In this document: in pieces, positions 1 to 10,520 of the stretch
Layout: each line of letters opens with the position of its first letter
Position numbering within the stretch: position 1 is the stretch's first letter
Assembly: GCA_016928555.1 (NCBI GenBank)
Contig: JAFGKM010000038.1
Location: forward strand, 1 to 50,253
Origin: Candidatus Omnitrophota bacterium
GTDB taxonomy: Bacteria > Ratteibacteria > UBA8468 > B48-G9 > JAFGKM01
DNA length: 50,253 nucleotides
Direction of reading: 5' to 3'
Translations under genes and position numbers: made by a program
The notes under the pieces: model-generated
Database searches by the model: none
The model's input: only the letters and a program-made list of their open reading frames with translations
What the model was told of the DNA's origin: nothing

Positions 1-3000
1 AAAACGCAGGCAACGGCAAAAGAAATAAAACCATTCATAATATTTTATCCGAACAAAAACTTCGCAAAGTATTCCATAAATGCAATCATATCATATGTTT
101 CAATACCTCTTGCCGAGAGTGAAATCAAACAGGCGACGGCAGGACATATTGCTTCGGAAGCGGAGATAATAAAACTTTACGATGAAAAATTCAAGGCTTT
201 CCATGGGTTCAGCGAAGAAGAAGTAAAAAAAATAAAAAACGAAGTCCGGTTGGAAAAGGTGCTTGCCCCTTATCTTCCCATCAAAAATAGCGGAGAGGGG
301 ATTTTTACACTGACGACATCACAGTATCGTTTTCAAGACTCAATTTTCCCTGTATCGATAAAAATTTTAGGAGAGGAAATACTTTCAGATGCAATAACGC
401 TGGATATTTCTCTGGCAGAAGGCAGTATTAACCCGGAATCGGACAAGCCGCGGTTTAAATGCAGTGAAAGCGAAGTAATTCTTGAGCAGGATATAAATTA
501 CGGAGAAGGATTGAAAGTAAGCATTAATGGAATTCTCTCTTACGACGGTATGATGATATTTTCAATTAAATTTTCTGCGCCGGAAGCCGTAGAGATAAAA
601 AGTGTTACGTTCAGGGTGCCTCTCAGCGCGAAAATTGCAAAATATGCAAGATACGGCAGTTTCGGCGATATCGTTCCCGGCAGCAAGCCCGCCCAGTATA
701 GTGGAAGACGTTACGAATCCATAGATTATGGGTTCGGTCCCATACCTCCTGCCGGAGAAAAGGTAGAGGTAAAGTATGCGCTCCTCTCCGGCAGATGGAA
801 AAACGGATGGAATCCGAGGATATGGGATGAAAATCATCCTGTTATATGGGAATGGACGCAGGAAAGAGGATTGCACCTGGCTGAGCTCTGGGTGGGAGAC
901 GAGCAAAAGGGACTCAGGTGGATAAGCGAAAGTCCAAGGGGCTGGCATTACGAAAAAAACGATACGACATGCATGCTTGAAAAAAAAGGAGATTCAATAC
1001 TGGCAAGCAGAATGTTCATAACAAAGCCGTTAAGAATTCAGGGAGAAAGAGAAATACAGTTCGCAATTCAGGCTCTTCCGCCCAAACATGTGAGAGAGGA
1101 CTGGTTCACATTAAAGGTTGCTTCCCCACTGTTCAATAAAGAACTTGCCGGGAAAATATATGAATCACTCGGCGAAGAAGAGAGAAAATTCCCTGTTTTT
1201 GACTATCGCAAAACCGGTGAATTATCGCCATCCTTCCCTCACAACTGGTGTATAGGACACGGAACACCAAGGGCCGAAAACCCCGATGCTTTCAGGAAAG
1301 ATTCTGCAATACTTGAGTATTTCGGCCGGCGTCTTCTTCCATACATGGCACCAACACACATAGCAGTCAACACTCCGGAAGGTTATTTCTATACAGTTAA
1401 AACGGAAGAGTGGGCAATCAAACCCCGTTACGCGTGGCTTGCAAAATCAATAGACCCTGCTGAAATACGCGGCTCAATAGTCAAGGTATGCGTAAACAGT
1501 TTTTATTCGGAATTCATGGCGTCTGATATAGGAAAATTTATTGATGATTACGGAATCAGCGGTCTTTATTTCGATAATTGCACTCCGGGAGGATGTGTAA
1601 ACACTGAACACGGATGCGGCTATAAAAATGACACCGGTGAGATAAGACCTACCGTTCCTTTTTTTGCGCTGAGGAAATACTTCATGATGGTCAGGAATGA
1701 ATTCCTTAAAAGAGGGAAAGAACCCCTGATATTCTGTCACGCAGGTGTTCTCCCTTCCGAACTCTCTTTTGTTGACTGCGTCCTTTCCGGAGAAGGGCTG
1801 TACGGGCTGGACCTTTCTGAAAACGTTTCATTGGAAGAATTCAGAGCTTACATGATAGGGCCAAACCAGACGGGGGCAGTATATTTCTTCCTGCCGCAGG
1901 CGCTTGGAGTCGATCCTAAAGAAGCTATGAAAGAAGAAACAGTCCGCAGGTCACTGGCTATGACGCTTATTCACGGGACGCAAATCTGGCCCGGTTTCTG
2001 CCATATGGGGCCGGTGGCCAAATCCAGAGAAGTATTGGGAAGGCTGGAAGAGGAAAAAGTCAGGTTTTTACCTTACTGGGAGTGGATTGATATCAACACG
2101 GAACTCAATAAAAAAAAGGTTTATGCTTCTATCTATCTGCAGTCAAGCCGGGCTGTGCTGGCAATATCCAATCTTTCACAAGATGATATAGATGTATCAA
2201 TCCCGCGTGCATTGATAGAAGCCGTTTTTCCGGGACTGCAGTCAGTTAAGGACGTAATGGACTATTTCCCTGTAGATGTGGACAATGAATATCTACTGTT
2301 AAGATTACCAGGGAAAGATTTTCGCCTTCTGCTGCTGGAAAACAATCTTGTTGTAACTGACGGTCAGGAAAATACCGGCGGCTGGAAAACTTTCCGAAGG
2401 CCAGGTGAAAATGCCGCTGTTATGCACCTTTCCGAAGAAGAAGCGCGGTCAGGTTCTGATTCTCTCAAGGTGACAATCCCTGTTACAATGCAAACACAGG
2501 GGGTGCAACGTGTAATTAAGGTAACTCCCGGGCAACGTTATCGAATAACTGCATATGCAAAAGGAGAAGGAGAGATACAGATTTCTGCCGAAGGGCAGAG
2601 TGGATGTATTGACGGAAACCCTGTTAAACTTACATCGCAATGGCAAAAACTGAGTGCCAGTTTATATGTAAAAGACAGCATTCTTGCTCCGTCAGTTATC
2701 AATGTTTTTGGAAGCCCATGGCATCCTGCCAATCTTGAAAAGGAACACAAGTCTTTTTCTTTTTTCATTGATGACTTCCAGGTGGAACAGGAACCGGTTC
2801 TAACTTTCCCTGAGGTTAATATTCCAGCCATGAAATTCAGTGCGGTAAATTATTGTTTGAAAGTGCCAAACGCCGCAATTATAAATGACCCGTCCGGAAT
2901 TTCCTTTGTTGAAACAAGAAATGGGTTTGATTTTGTCCGGAAGATACCATATCCTCAGACATCCAAGCCTGTATACATATACCTGAAGCTTTTTGTGGAA

Positions 3001-3276
3001 GAGAAAGACTCCAGGACTGTAATCAAGGTCGTTTCTTATCAGCCGGGGCAGAAGGGAGAGCCCGTTTTCTGTTCAAGAATATCCTCTGTAAAGGAATGGG
3101 TATGGCTTAAAACCGGGCCCTTCACGCCGGGCGAGATTGCTGAAAAGGAATTTGCTGTTTCATATTATGGCTCTGCACCAAAAGCAAGATTAAGCGCTAT
3201 TGTTGTAACTACCATGGATAATCTGACAGAGCAGGAAATGGAAGATGCCCAAATGTATAAGGACGGTTATCAATAA
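1..3276 (+). CDS. large glycoside-hydrolase-like protein (GH123/DUF6067-like) with C-terminal carbohydrate-binding-like region; 5'-truncated by window edge
   Basis: Frame 1 is open from base 1 (KTQATAKEIKPFIIFYPNKNF...) into the listed ORF, whose 'start' at 250 is an internal TTG; motif WVGDEQKGLRWISESPRGW; C-terminal beta-rich FFIDDFQVE segment. Confidence 0.6.
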   Translation, partial: KTQATAKEIKPFIIFYPNKNFAKYSINAIISYVSIPLAESEIKQATAGHIASEAEIIKLYDEKFKAFHGFSEEEVKKIKNEVRLEKVLAPYLPIKNSGEGIFTLTTSQYRFQDSIFPVSIKILGEEILSDAITLDISLAEGSINPESDKPRFKCSESEVILEQDINYGEGLKVSINGILSYDGMMIFSIKFSAPEAVEIKSVTFRVPLSAKIAKYARYGSFGDIVPGSKPAQYSGRRYESIDYGFGPIPPAGEKVEVKYALLSGRWKNGWNPRIWDENHPVIWEWTQERGLHLAELWVGDEQKGLRWISESPRGWHYEKNDTTCMLEKKGDSILASRMFITKPLRIQGEREIQFAIQALPPKHVREDWFTLKVASPLFNKELAGKIYESLGEEERKFPVFDYRKTGELSPSFPHNWCIGHGTPRAENPDAFRKDSAILEYFGRRLLPYMAPTHIAVNTPEGYFYTVKTEEWAIKPRYAWLAKSIDPAEIRGSIVKVCVNSFYSEFMASDIGKFIDDYGISGLYFDNCTPGGCVNTEHGCGYKNDTGEIRPTVPFFALRKYFMMVRNEFLKRGKEPLIFCHAGVLPSELSFVDCVLSGEGLYGLDLSENVSLEEFRAYMIGPNQTGAVYFFLPQALGVDPKEAMKEETVRRSLAMTLIHGTQIWPGFCHMGPVAKSREVLGRLEEEKVRFLPYWEWIDINTELNKKKVYASIYLQSSRAVLAISNLSQDDIDVSIPRALIEAVFPGLQSVKDVMDYFPVDVDNEYLLLRLPGKDFRLLLLENNLVVTDGQENTGGWKTFRRPGENAAVMHLSEEEARSGSDSLKVTIPVTMQTQGVQRVIKVTPGQRYRITAYAKGEGEIQISAEGQSGCIDGNPVKLTSQWQKLSASLYVKDSILAPSVINVFGSPWHPANLEKEHKSFSFFIDDFQVEQEPVLTFPEVNIPAMKFSAVNYCLKVPNAAIINDPSGISFVETRNGFDFVRKIPYPQTSKPVYIYLKLFVEEKDSRTVIKVVSYQPGQKGEPVFCSRISSVKEWVWLKTGPFTPGEIAEKEFAVSYYGSAPKARLSAIVVTTMDNLTEQEMEDAQMYKDGYQ

Positions 3277-3308
3277 AGATAATCCAAACATGGAAAGGAG
3301 ATGAGATA

Positions 3309-3740
3309 ATGAACCAGAAATTAAAACTGGCAGTATTGGTGATTGTTATTGTTATAGCGATAGGTTTTATGATAAAACAGTTTCAGCCTAAGAAAATTTC
3401 AACTCCGCCCGATACTGTAGAAGAAATCTTGGTAGATGTCAAGGCAAACAAACTTTTCTTAAAATCTGTTAAGATCGGAACAGGTGCATATCCGACAACC
3501 TCTCCGTTCAGCGAGGGAAATAATGCTTATCTTGCAGTTCAGTGTGCCGATTGCAAGGCGCTATTTGCAGTTCAAGGTCAACCTCCAATGGAGGGACCGT
3601 TCGATCTGGAAATTTGGACTCCCGCATGTCCTGTATGCGGCAGTAAAAATTTTCTTCCTAAACCTGAGTTCCCTGCAGGAAAGAAAAGCGTGGATCTGCC
3701 CGGACCTGTACATGTAGTAAAGTTGCCACTGAAAAAATAG
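3309..3740 (+). CDS. membrane-anchored small protein with zinc-ribbon-like cysteines
   Basis: N-terminal TM LAVLVIVIVIAIGFMI; CADC and CPVCG pairs; SD aaaggag upstream. Confidence 0.55.
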   Translation: MNQKLKLAVLVIVIVIAIGFMIKQFQPKKISTPPDTVEEILVDVKANKLFLKSVKIGTGAYPTTSPFSEGNNAYLAVQCADCKALFAVQGQPPMEGPFDLEIWTPACPVCGSKNFLPKPEFPAGKKSVDLPGPVHVVKLPLKK

Positions 3741-3801
3741 TAAAGATATTCAGATTGCGGAATAATTTTAACGAATTTGAATATTTTAAGTGAGGTAGAT
3801 T

Positions 3802-4842
3802 ATGATTCGCATGGGAATTATCGGATGCGGGGCAATGGGCTCCAATCATGCTCGTTATCTTAATGAGTTAACTTCTGACGGAATGATCATTTCTGCTGCG
3901 GTTGATATTGACAGAAGTAAAGCGGAAAAGACCGTTAAATATCTTAAGAATGCGAAAGCATCCACTGATTTAAGGTCTGTTCTTAATGAAATGGATGCTG
4001 TTCTGATAAGTCTTCCTCACAATCTGCATCACTCTGTAGGTATGGAGTGCTTGAAGGCAGGAAAACATGTCCTTATGGAAAAACCATTAGCAATGACGGA
4101 GAAAGAATGTTTGGAACTGATAGAAACTGCAAAAGAATACAACCTTATTCTCATGACTGCATACTGTGTTCGCTATCATCCGCTGGTGGTGAGGCTGAAA
4201 GAACTTCTGGATGCACAGGCATACGGAAAACTTTTCAATATATCCGTTTGGACCGAGCAATATACAAACTGGACCTTGCACTTTCCCCCTGAAAGTCGTC
4301 GCGGCAGTGCTGCCGTACTCGGCGGAGGGCAATTGTTTAGCCACGGTTGTCACTATATAGATATTCTTCTGTGGTACCTGGGTGCACCGGAAAAAGGATT
4401 TCATTTGGGAACAAACTACGGTACTCCGTGGATGGAAAAAGAAGGTACCAGTCATGTGGCAATCAAGTTTGAGAATGGTACTATGGGATATCATTTTGGC
4501 ACATGGGGAGCAAAGGGAAGCAAACTATGCTATTCAATCCATGCCCACTGTACCGAAGGAATGCTGGAAGCTGACATAACAAATGGCAAATTGAGACTTA
4601 TAACCGTAGGCAAGGGTGGCTGGCGCAGGCAAAAAAAAACACTTCTTATGGAATATCCCAGGGCAGAATTCAAGAAATATCATATGCTTGAAATAAAACA
4701 TTTCTTGGATTGTGTGAAAACCGGCAGAAAACCGCTGACAGACGCTAGAAGCAGTCTTCAAAGTTTAAGAGTTATCTGGCGGTTATACGAAGCCGAACAA
4801 CTGGGGGTAGTGGCTGACCTGCGCGGTTTGGGTTTAAACTAA
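3802..4842 (+). CDS. Gfo/Idh/MocA family oxidoreductase
   Basis: N-terminal Rossmann IGIIGCGAMGSNHARYL, EKPLAMT motif. Confidence 0.9.
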   Translation: MIRMGIIGCGAMGSNHARYLNELTSDGMIISAAVDIDRSKAEKTVKYLKNAKASTDLRSVLNEMDAVLISLPHNLHHSVGMECLKAGKHVLMEKPLAMTEKECLELIETAKEYNLILMTAYCVRYHPLVVRLKELLDAQAYGKLFNISVWTEQYTNWTLHFPPESRRGSAAVLGGGQLFSHGCHYIDILLWYLGAPEKGFHLGTNYGTPWMEKEGTSHVAIKFENGTMGYHFGTWGAKGSKLCYSIHAHCTEGMLEADITNGKLRLITVGKGGWRRQKKTLLMEYPRAEFKKYHMLEIKHFLDCVKTGRKPLTDARSSLQSLRVIWRLYEAEQLGVVADLRGLGLN

Positions 4843-4969
4843 ACCTGACAAAGAGTACAGGAGATGTAAAAGTGATATAATAAATCCGGCAAAATCCAGA
4901 TTGTAATGGAATGATACACATTAAGAATAGATAGATTAAAAGAGATGCAGCACTTGGCGAAAATAATAT

Positions 4970-6040
4970 ATGACTCAACTGGAAAAATTTACTGCTACAG
5001 TTCGGCATGAGCCTCATTCAGATTTTCTCTTTCATGCCAGTTTCACACCTGAACTGGCAAAAAGAATCAGAGAAAAATATGGATTGTCAGACAACGGAGA
5101 ATTACGCCCGCTTTTTGGAATGTATGAAATGTTTGTCGTTCAGCCCAAAGAACCTGAAATAACAACTGCTACGGATTTTTCAAAGTATTTTGTAGATGTT
5201 GAAAAACCAAAAGGTTCTTTCATAAACAGAATTGGAGTTCTGGAGATCCCGGCGCATTTTTATCATTTTACCGGATATATAAGCCCTTTGCGCAACGTAA
5301 GAAAATTCAACGAACTTGAAGAGTTTTCTTTTCCGCCTGCGGAAGGTTTTGATGCATCGGGCATGAAAGGAAAAGTGAAGAAGGCGCACGAGGAAGGTAG
5401 AGTAGCTATGACATGGACAGGCCACATGTATGAATATGCATGGCAGGTGAGGGGATATGAACAATTTTTATTGGACATGGTTGATAATCCCGACTGGTGC
5501 GATTATATCCTTGACAGGTTCATGGAGAGAAATTTAAATATAGCCGTACTGGCCGCTAAAGCCGGCGTGGATATCATTACAACCGGTGATGATATTGCAA
5601 ACCAAAATTCTCTCATGTTCTCAAAAAGCATGTGGCGGAATTTTATCCGTGACAAGTGGGCAAAAGTCTATGCTGCGGCAAGAGAGATTAAACCAGATAT
5701 TAAGATATGGTATCACAGTGACGGCAACGTCATGGAAATTGTTCCGGAGATGATAGAAATAGGGTTGACCATTCTGAATCCAGTCCAGCCGGAATGTATG
5801 GATTTGGTAAAGTTGAAGAAGCAGTATGGAAAACAACTGGTTTTTGACGGCACAGTTGGAACACAGACAACCATGCCTTTTGGCTCTCCTGAGGAGGTAA
5901 AGAGAGTTGTAAGAGAAAGAAAAAAGGAACTCGGCTATGACGGAGCTTTAATACTTTCGCCAACGCATGTTTTGGAACCGGAAGTACCCATTGAAAATAT
6001 AGAAGCCTTTATTTCTGCATGCAAAGAGGATAAATTTTGA
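4970..6040 (+). CDS. uroporphyrinogen decarboxylase (UroD/MtaA superfamily) family protein
   Basis: Family-like features: GDDIANQNSLMFS, WYHSDGNV, ILNPVQPECMD. Confidence 0.8.
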   Translation: MTQLEKFTATVRHEPHSDFLFHASFTPELAKRIREKYGLSDNGELRPLFGMYEMFVVQPKEPEITTATDFSKYFVDVEKPKGSFINRIGVLEIPAHFYHFTGYISPLRNVRKFNELEEFSFPPAEGFDASGMKGKVKKAHEEGRVAMTWTGHMYEYAWQVRGYEQFLLDMVDNPDWCDYILDRFMERNLNIAVLAAKAGVDIITTGDDIANQNSLMFSKSMWRNFIRDKWAKVYAAAREIKPDIKIWYHSDGNVMEIVPEMIEIGLTILNPVQPECMDLVKLKKQYGKQLVFDGTVGTQTTMPFGSPEEVKRVVRERKKELGYDGALILSPTHVLEPEVPIENIEAFISACKEDKF

Positions 6041-6082
6041 CTTTCTCAATGTCAACCTTAAACCCACAGAGAGAAAAAAATA

Positions 6083-7138
6083 ATGCTGACTCCTAAGAAA
6101 AGAGTTGAAGCGGCTATAAGAGGCGAAAAGGCTGACAGAATACCTTTTACCATTTATGAGAATAAACTGCCGCAGTGTAGTGTTGAGAGACAACTAAGGA
6201 ATGAAGGACTTTGCTTAGTGAATAGAAATTATAACGTAATTACAGCTTATTCTCCTAATGTTGTTCACGAATCATACGGCTATTACGAAAACGGCACGCG
6301 TTACAACAGGGATGTTTTTAAAACTCCGTTTGGCAAACTTTTCAGTGTACACAGGCCATCTGGAATTACATCATGGTGCGTCTCCCGCCTTTTTAAAACC
6401 CCGGAAGACTATAAGAAATTGTTGTTCATGGCAAAAGATGAGGTATTTAAACCGTGCTATGAGCGATTCCTGGCTGCAGAAAAATTGGTCGGTGAAGACG
6501 TAATATTGCGTGCAAACATCGGGTTAACTCCTTTGCATCGTGTTATAACACACTGGATGGGCGTGGAAACATTTGCCATAGAATGGGCGGACCGCAGAGA
6601 TGAAATAGAGAAATTGTGCGATGCGCTGACCGAAAAATTACGTATCATATTTCCGATTGTAGCCAAATCTCCCGCTCTGCATGCAAACTTTGGAGGCAAT
6701 GAAACCGGCAATGTTATGGGGAGAGAACGGTTTCAAAAATATGTTATTCCTCTTTATAACGAAGCAGGTGAAATCTTCAAAAAAAACGGCAAATTTCTCG
6801 GAGCACATCTTGACGGGAATAATAAAGTGTGGGCTGATCTTGTTGCTGACAGCGGCCTTGACTATATTGAAGCTTTTTCCCCTTCGCCGGATTCCGATAT
6901 GACGATTTCAGATGCCTTTAAGGTGTGGAACAAGAAACTTCTCTGGATAAACTTCCCATCCTCTCTTCATCTTGCCACGCATGAAAAGATCAAAACAGAA
7001 ACAAGAAAGATTATTGGAGAATCTCTGCCTGATAAAAGACTTATAATAGGAATTACGGAAGATATTCCTGAAGAAAGATGGCAGGGAAACCTGCTTGCCA
7101 TGTCTGAAGTTATAAATAAAGGCAGCCTTGATTTTTGA
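6083..7138 (+). CDS. UroD-superfamily protein
   Basis: MLTPKKRVEAAIRGEKADRIPF N-terminus and GAHLDGNNKVW motif. Confidence 0.75.
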   Translation: MLTPKKRVEAAIRGEKADRIPFTIYENKLPQCSVERQLRNEGLCLVNRNYNVITAYSPNVVHESYGYYENGTRYNRDVFKTPFGKLFSVHRPSGITSWCVSRLFKTPEDYKKLLFMAKDEVFKPCYERFLAAEKLVGEDVILRANIGLTPLHRVITHWMGVETFAIEWADRRDEIEKLCDALTEKLRIIFPIVAKSPALHANFGGNETGNVMGRERFQKYVIPLYNEAGEIFKKNGKFLGAHLDGNNKVWADLVADSGLDYIEAFSPSPDSDMTISDAFKVWNKKLLWINFPSSLHLATHEKIKTETRKIIGESLPDKRLIIGITEDIPEERWQGNLLAMSEVINKGSLDF

Positions 7139-7270
7139 CTGCTTGATATTGTATCCAAATTTTATTATTCCCATGGACCGCTGTATCTTACTGCAAATTA
7201 CCAAGTGATAAATTTTTCAACCATAAAAAATTATGCCGGTTATCCTCTTTTTCATCCTCATCCCCCCAAC

Positions 7271-7291
7271 CCTCTCCCTTCAAGGGAGAGG
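7271..7291. repeat. C-rich palindromic element (family E): CCTCTCCCTT-C-AAGGGAGAGG
   Basis: 10-bp perfect arms; similar C-rich hairpins at 14262-14311, 42797-42819 and 47427-47443. Confidence 0.7.
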
Positions 7292-7338
7292 CAACCTGGT
7301 GTGTTTTTAATTTTTGAACGACAGGAAAAGATATCAAT

Positions 7339-7367
7339 TTGATTGTTTTTTTTCAATGGTGTATAAT
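7339..7367 (+). promoter_or_regulatory. sigma70-like promoter for gapA: TTGATT-17-TATAAT
   Basis: -35 at 7339-7344, -10 at 7362-7367, 17-nt spacer. Confidence 0.6.
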
Positions 7368-7488
7368 TATCGGATTAAACAAAGTCAGGGAAAAGCGGCA
7401 AAGCATTTTGGAATCGTGCTTCCTGAAAAACACAAAAACAAAATCCGGACTCGCCGCCGCTTGTCTGTTCGGAATTATGGAGGACAAC

Positions 7489-8493
7489 ATGGTGAAGATA
7501 GGAGTTAATGGCTTCGGAAGGATAGGAAGGCTGGTTTTAAGGGCGGCGCTGGAAAAAAAGTATCCCGGGATAGAATTCGTCGCATTCAACGATATTGCCG
7601 ACGCAAAAACCCTTGCGCATCTTTTCAAGTATGATTCCAACTACGGCATATACCCCGGGGATGTTTCCGCAAAAGACAACGCGGTGGTTGTTGACGGCAG
7701 AGAATACAAGGTTTTTGCAGAAAGAGACCCGAAGAACCTGCCGTGGAAGAGCCTGGGCGTTGACATAGTCGTGGAGTCAACCGGGCTGTTCACGGATGCC
7801 GCAAAAGCAAAAGCCCACATTGAAGCGGGAGCGAAAAAGGTGCTTATTTCCGCTCCGGGAAAGGGCGAAGACGTAACTATAGTGCTGGGCGCAAATGAAA
7901 AGGATTACGACCCGGCAAAACACAATATAATATCAAACGCTTCCTGCACCACAAACTGTCTCGCTCCGCTGGCAAAGGTGCTTGTTGACAGCTTCGGGGT
8001 AAAGATGGGGCTGATGACAACCATACACGCATATACGAACGACCAGAAAATAATGGACGCTCCGCATAAAGACCTGCGCAGGGCGAGGTCCGCGGCTCTG
8101 TCAATGATACCGACAACCACGGGGGCCGCCAAAGCCATCGGCAAGGTCATCCCCGAATTAAACGGCAAGATGAACGGTTTGGCAATAAGGGTTCCCACTT
8201 CAACGGTATCTCTCGTAGACCTGGTAGTCACTCTTGAAAAAACAACCGATGCGGACACGATAAATGCCGCTTATAAGAAAGCGGCCGAAGGAAGCTTAAA
8301 GGGGATTCTTCATTACTGCGACGAACCTCTGGTATCCAAAGATTTCGTAAAGAACCCGAATTCCTGCATATATGATGCCGCGGCAACATATATCGTAGGA
8401 GACATGGTAAAGGTGCTTGGCTGGTACGACAACGAATGGGCATACAGCTGCAGGGTTGTCGACCTTATCAAATACATGGTGGAAAAGCAGTAA
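7489..8493 (+). CDS. gapA: glyceraldehyde-3-phosphate dehydrogenase, type I
   Basis: [14 protein letters not shown] and [12 protein letters not shown] motifs; SD GGAGG at 7479-7483 before ATG 7489 (listed ORF start 7339 is too far upstream). Confidence 0.97.
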   Translation: MVKIGVNGFGRIGRLVLRAALEKKYPGIEFVAFNDIADAKTLAHLFKYDSNYGIYPGDVSAKDNAVVVDGREYKVFAERDPKNLPWKSLGVDIVVESTGLFTDAAKAKAHIEAGAKKVLISAPGKGEDVTIVLGANEKDYDPAKHNIISNASCTTNCLAPLAKVLVDSFGVKMGLMTTIHAYTNDQKIMDAPHKDLRRARSAALSMIPTTTGAAKAIGKVIPELNGKMNGLAIRVPTSTVSLVDLVVTLEKTTDADTINAAYKKAAEGSLKGILHYCDEPLVSKDFVKNPNSCIYDAAATYIVGDMVKVLGWYDNEWAYSCRVVDLIKYMVEKQ

Positions 8494-8508
8494 ATTTCGG
8501 AGGAACCA

Positions 8509-9693
8509 ATGGAACTGAAGACCATAGAAGATGCGGGGTATGCCGGCAAACGCGTATTTCTCAGGGTTGATTTTAACGTTCCGATTGAAAAGGGCGAAGT
8601 AAAGGACGATACGAGGATAAGAGCGGCCCTGCCCACGATAGAATACCTGCTGAAGCAGGGGGCGTCCCTCGTAATTTCTTCCCATCTCGGCAGGCCGAAA
8701 GGAAAAGCTGTGCCGGAAATGAGCCTGAAGCCCGTTGCGGAAAAACTAAGCAGTCTGCTGGGCGGAAAGGAAGTCGGGTTTGCTTCCGACTGCATGGGAG
8801 ACGAAGTAAAAAAATCCGCACAGAGCCTTAAAGCCGGAGAGATGCTTCTTCTTGAGAACCTTAGATTCCACGGAGAAGAAGAGGAGGGCGATGAAGGATT
8901 CGCCCGCCGGCTCGCTTCTTTGGCCGACTGTTACGTAAACGACGCATTCGGAACATGCCACAGGAAGCACGCGTCAATATACGGAATAACCAAACTTTTT
9001 GACAGCACAGCCGCGGGATACCTTATACAAAAAGAGGTTTTCGCACTGTCAAAACTTCTTGAAAATCCGGAAAAGCCGTTCCTGATGATTCTGGGGGGAG
9101 CAAAGGTGGCGGACAAGATAGGGATGGTCAAAAACCTTCTCGGAAAGATAGACACTCTTATAACCGGCGGAGTAATGGCGTACACATTCGTCCAAGCAAA
9201 AAACTGGGAGATAGGCGCATCAAAGGTTGAACACGACGCCGTCCCTCTTGCCAAAGAAATTATAAAAGAAGTAAACAAGCGCCATCTTGAATTCCATACT
9301 CCGCTGGACCATATTATCGCCGACAGGATTTCAGCAGATTCCCACCATTTCGCCACGGAAAGAGGAACCGTCCCTAAAAACTGGATAGGCGTTGACATAG
9401 GACCCCAGGCGGTGGAAGAATACATTGACTGCATAAAACGGGCGAAAACCATATTCTGGAACGGCCCCATGGGCATATATGAAATTGAAGAATTCGCAAA
9501 AGGCACGGAGGCTCTTGCAAAGGCAATCGGAGAAGCAGGGGTTTTTTCGGTCATAGGAGGGGGAGATTCCATAGCGGCGGTAAACAAAGCGGGCGTTGCC
9601 GACAGAATATCGCATATATGCACGGGAGGAGGAGCATCGCTCGAGTTTTTGGAAAAGGGGACGCTCCCGGGGATAGAGGTATTAAAAAGGTAG
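8509..9693 (+). CDS. pgk: phosphoglycerate kinase
   Basis: RVDFNVP, SHLGRPKG, GGGDSIAAV motifs. Confidence 0.97.
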   Translation: MELKTIEDAGYAGKRVFLRVDFNVPIEKGEVKDDTRIRAALPTIEYLLKQGASLVISSHLGRPKGKAVPEMSLKPVAEKLSSLLGGKEVGFASDCMGDEVKKSAQSLKAGEMLLLENLRFHGEEEEGDEGFARRLASLADCYVNDAFGTCHRKHASIYGITKLFDSTAAGYLIQKEVFALSKLLENPEKPFLMILGGAKVADKIGMVKNLLGKIDTLITGGVMAYTFVQAKNWEIGASKVEHDAVPLAKEIIKEVNKRHLEFHTPLDHIIADRISADSHHFATERGTVPKNWIGVDIGPQAVEEYIDCIKRAKTIFWNGPMGIYEIEEFAKGTEALAKAIGEAGVFSVIGGGDSIAAVNKAGVADRISHICTGGGASLEFLEKGTLPGIEVLKR

Positions 9694-9711
9694 AGGTGCG
9701 ATTTATCGCAC
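9690..9711 (+). repeat. REP-like element: GTAG-AG-GTGCGAT-TT-ATCGCAC
   Basis: 7-bp perfect arms preceded by GTAG; overlaps pgk stop TAG (9691-9693). Confidence 0.7.
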
Positions 9712-9761
9712 GGCTTTTAAATAATAGCGGTACCGTTGACTTACAAGGAGAGCAAAATCCG

Positions 9762-10511
9762 ATGAAGAAAAGTCTGATTGCGGGAAACTGGAAGATGTAT
9801 AAGACCCCGAAAGAATCCGTTGAATTCGCAAAGGAACTAGTAAAAAACACGGGCTTTCACGATGACAGGGATATTCTTATCTGCCCTCCTTTCACCTCTC
9901 TGCTTCAGGTATCAGAAGTTGTTTCGGGAACGGCGCTAAAACTCGGAGCGCAGAATGTCTGCTTTGAAGACGAGGGGGCATTCACCGGGGAGATATCAAC
10001 AGGGATGCTGAAGGAAACAGGGGTTGAATATATAATCTGCGGCCATTCGGAAAGAAGGAATATTTTCGGAGAAACCAATTTTGTCGTAAACAAAAAAGTC
10101 AGGAAAACGGCAGAGGCAGGCATTAACCCGATTTTGTGCGTAGGGGAAAAACTTGAAGAGCGCGAAAGCGGAAAAGCCTTTGAAGTTATAAGCTCTCAAG
10201 TCAGGGAATCTCTTGAAGGATTTAAACAGCCCGAGATGATTGTTGTCGCTTACGAACCCGTATGGGCGATAGGAACGGGAAAGACAGCAACACCCGAGCA
10301 GGCCGAGGAAGTTCATGCCTTCATAAGAAACTTGCTTGCGGAACTTTTTGATAAAAACCTGTCGGAGAGTATAATAATACTTTACGGGGGAAGCGTAAAG
10401 CCCGACAACATAGATTCAATAATGCTTCAGAAGAACATTGACGGGGTGCTTGTGGGCGGAGCAAGCCTGAAGGTGGATTCTTTCACAAGGATAATTGATT
10501 ATAAGGCGTAA
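9762..10511 (+). CDS. tpiA: triosephosphate isomerase
   Basis: AGNWKMYKT, GHSERR, YEPVWAIGTGK motifs; SD aaggag. Confidence 0.97.
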   Translation: MKKSLIAGNWKMYKTPKESVEFAKELVKNTGFHDDRDILICPPFTSLLQVSEVVSGTALKLGAQNVCFEDEGAFTGEISTGMLKETGVEYIICGHSERRNIFGETNFVVNKKVRKTAEAGINPILCVGEKLEERESGKAFEVISSQVRESLEGFKQPEMIVVAYEPVWAIGTGKTATPEQAEEVHAFIRNLLAELFDKNLSESIIILYGGSVKPDNIDSIMLQKNIDGVLVGGASLKVDSFTRIIDYKA

Positions 10512-10520
10512 ACATTGAAA

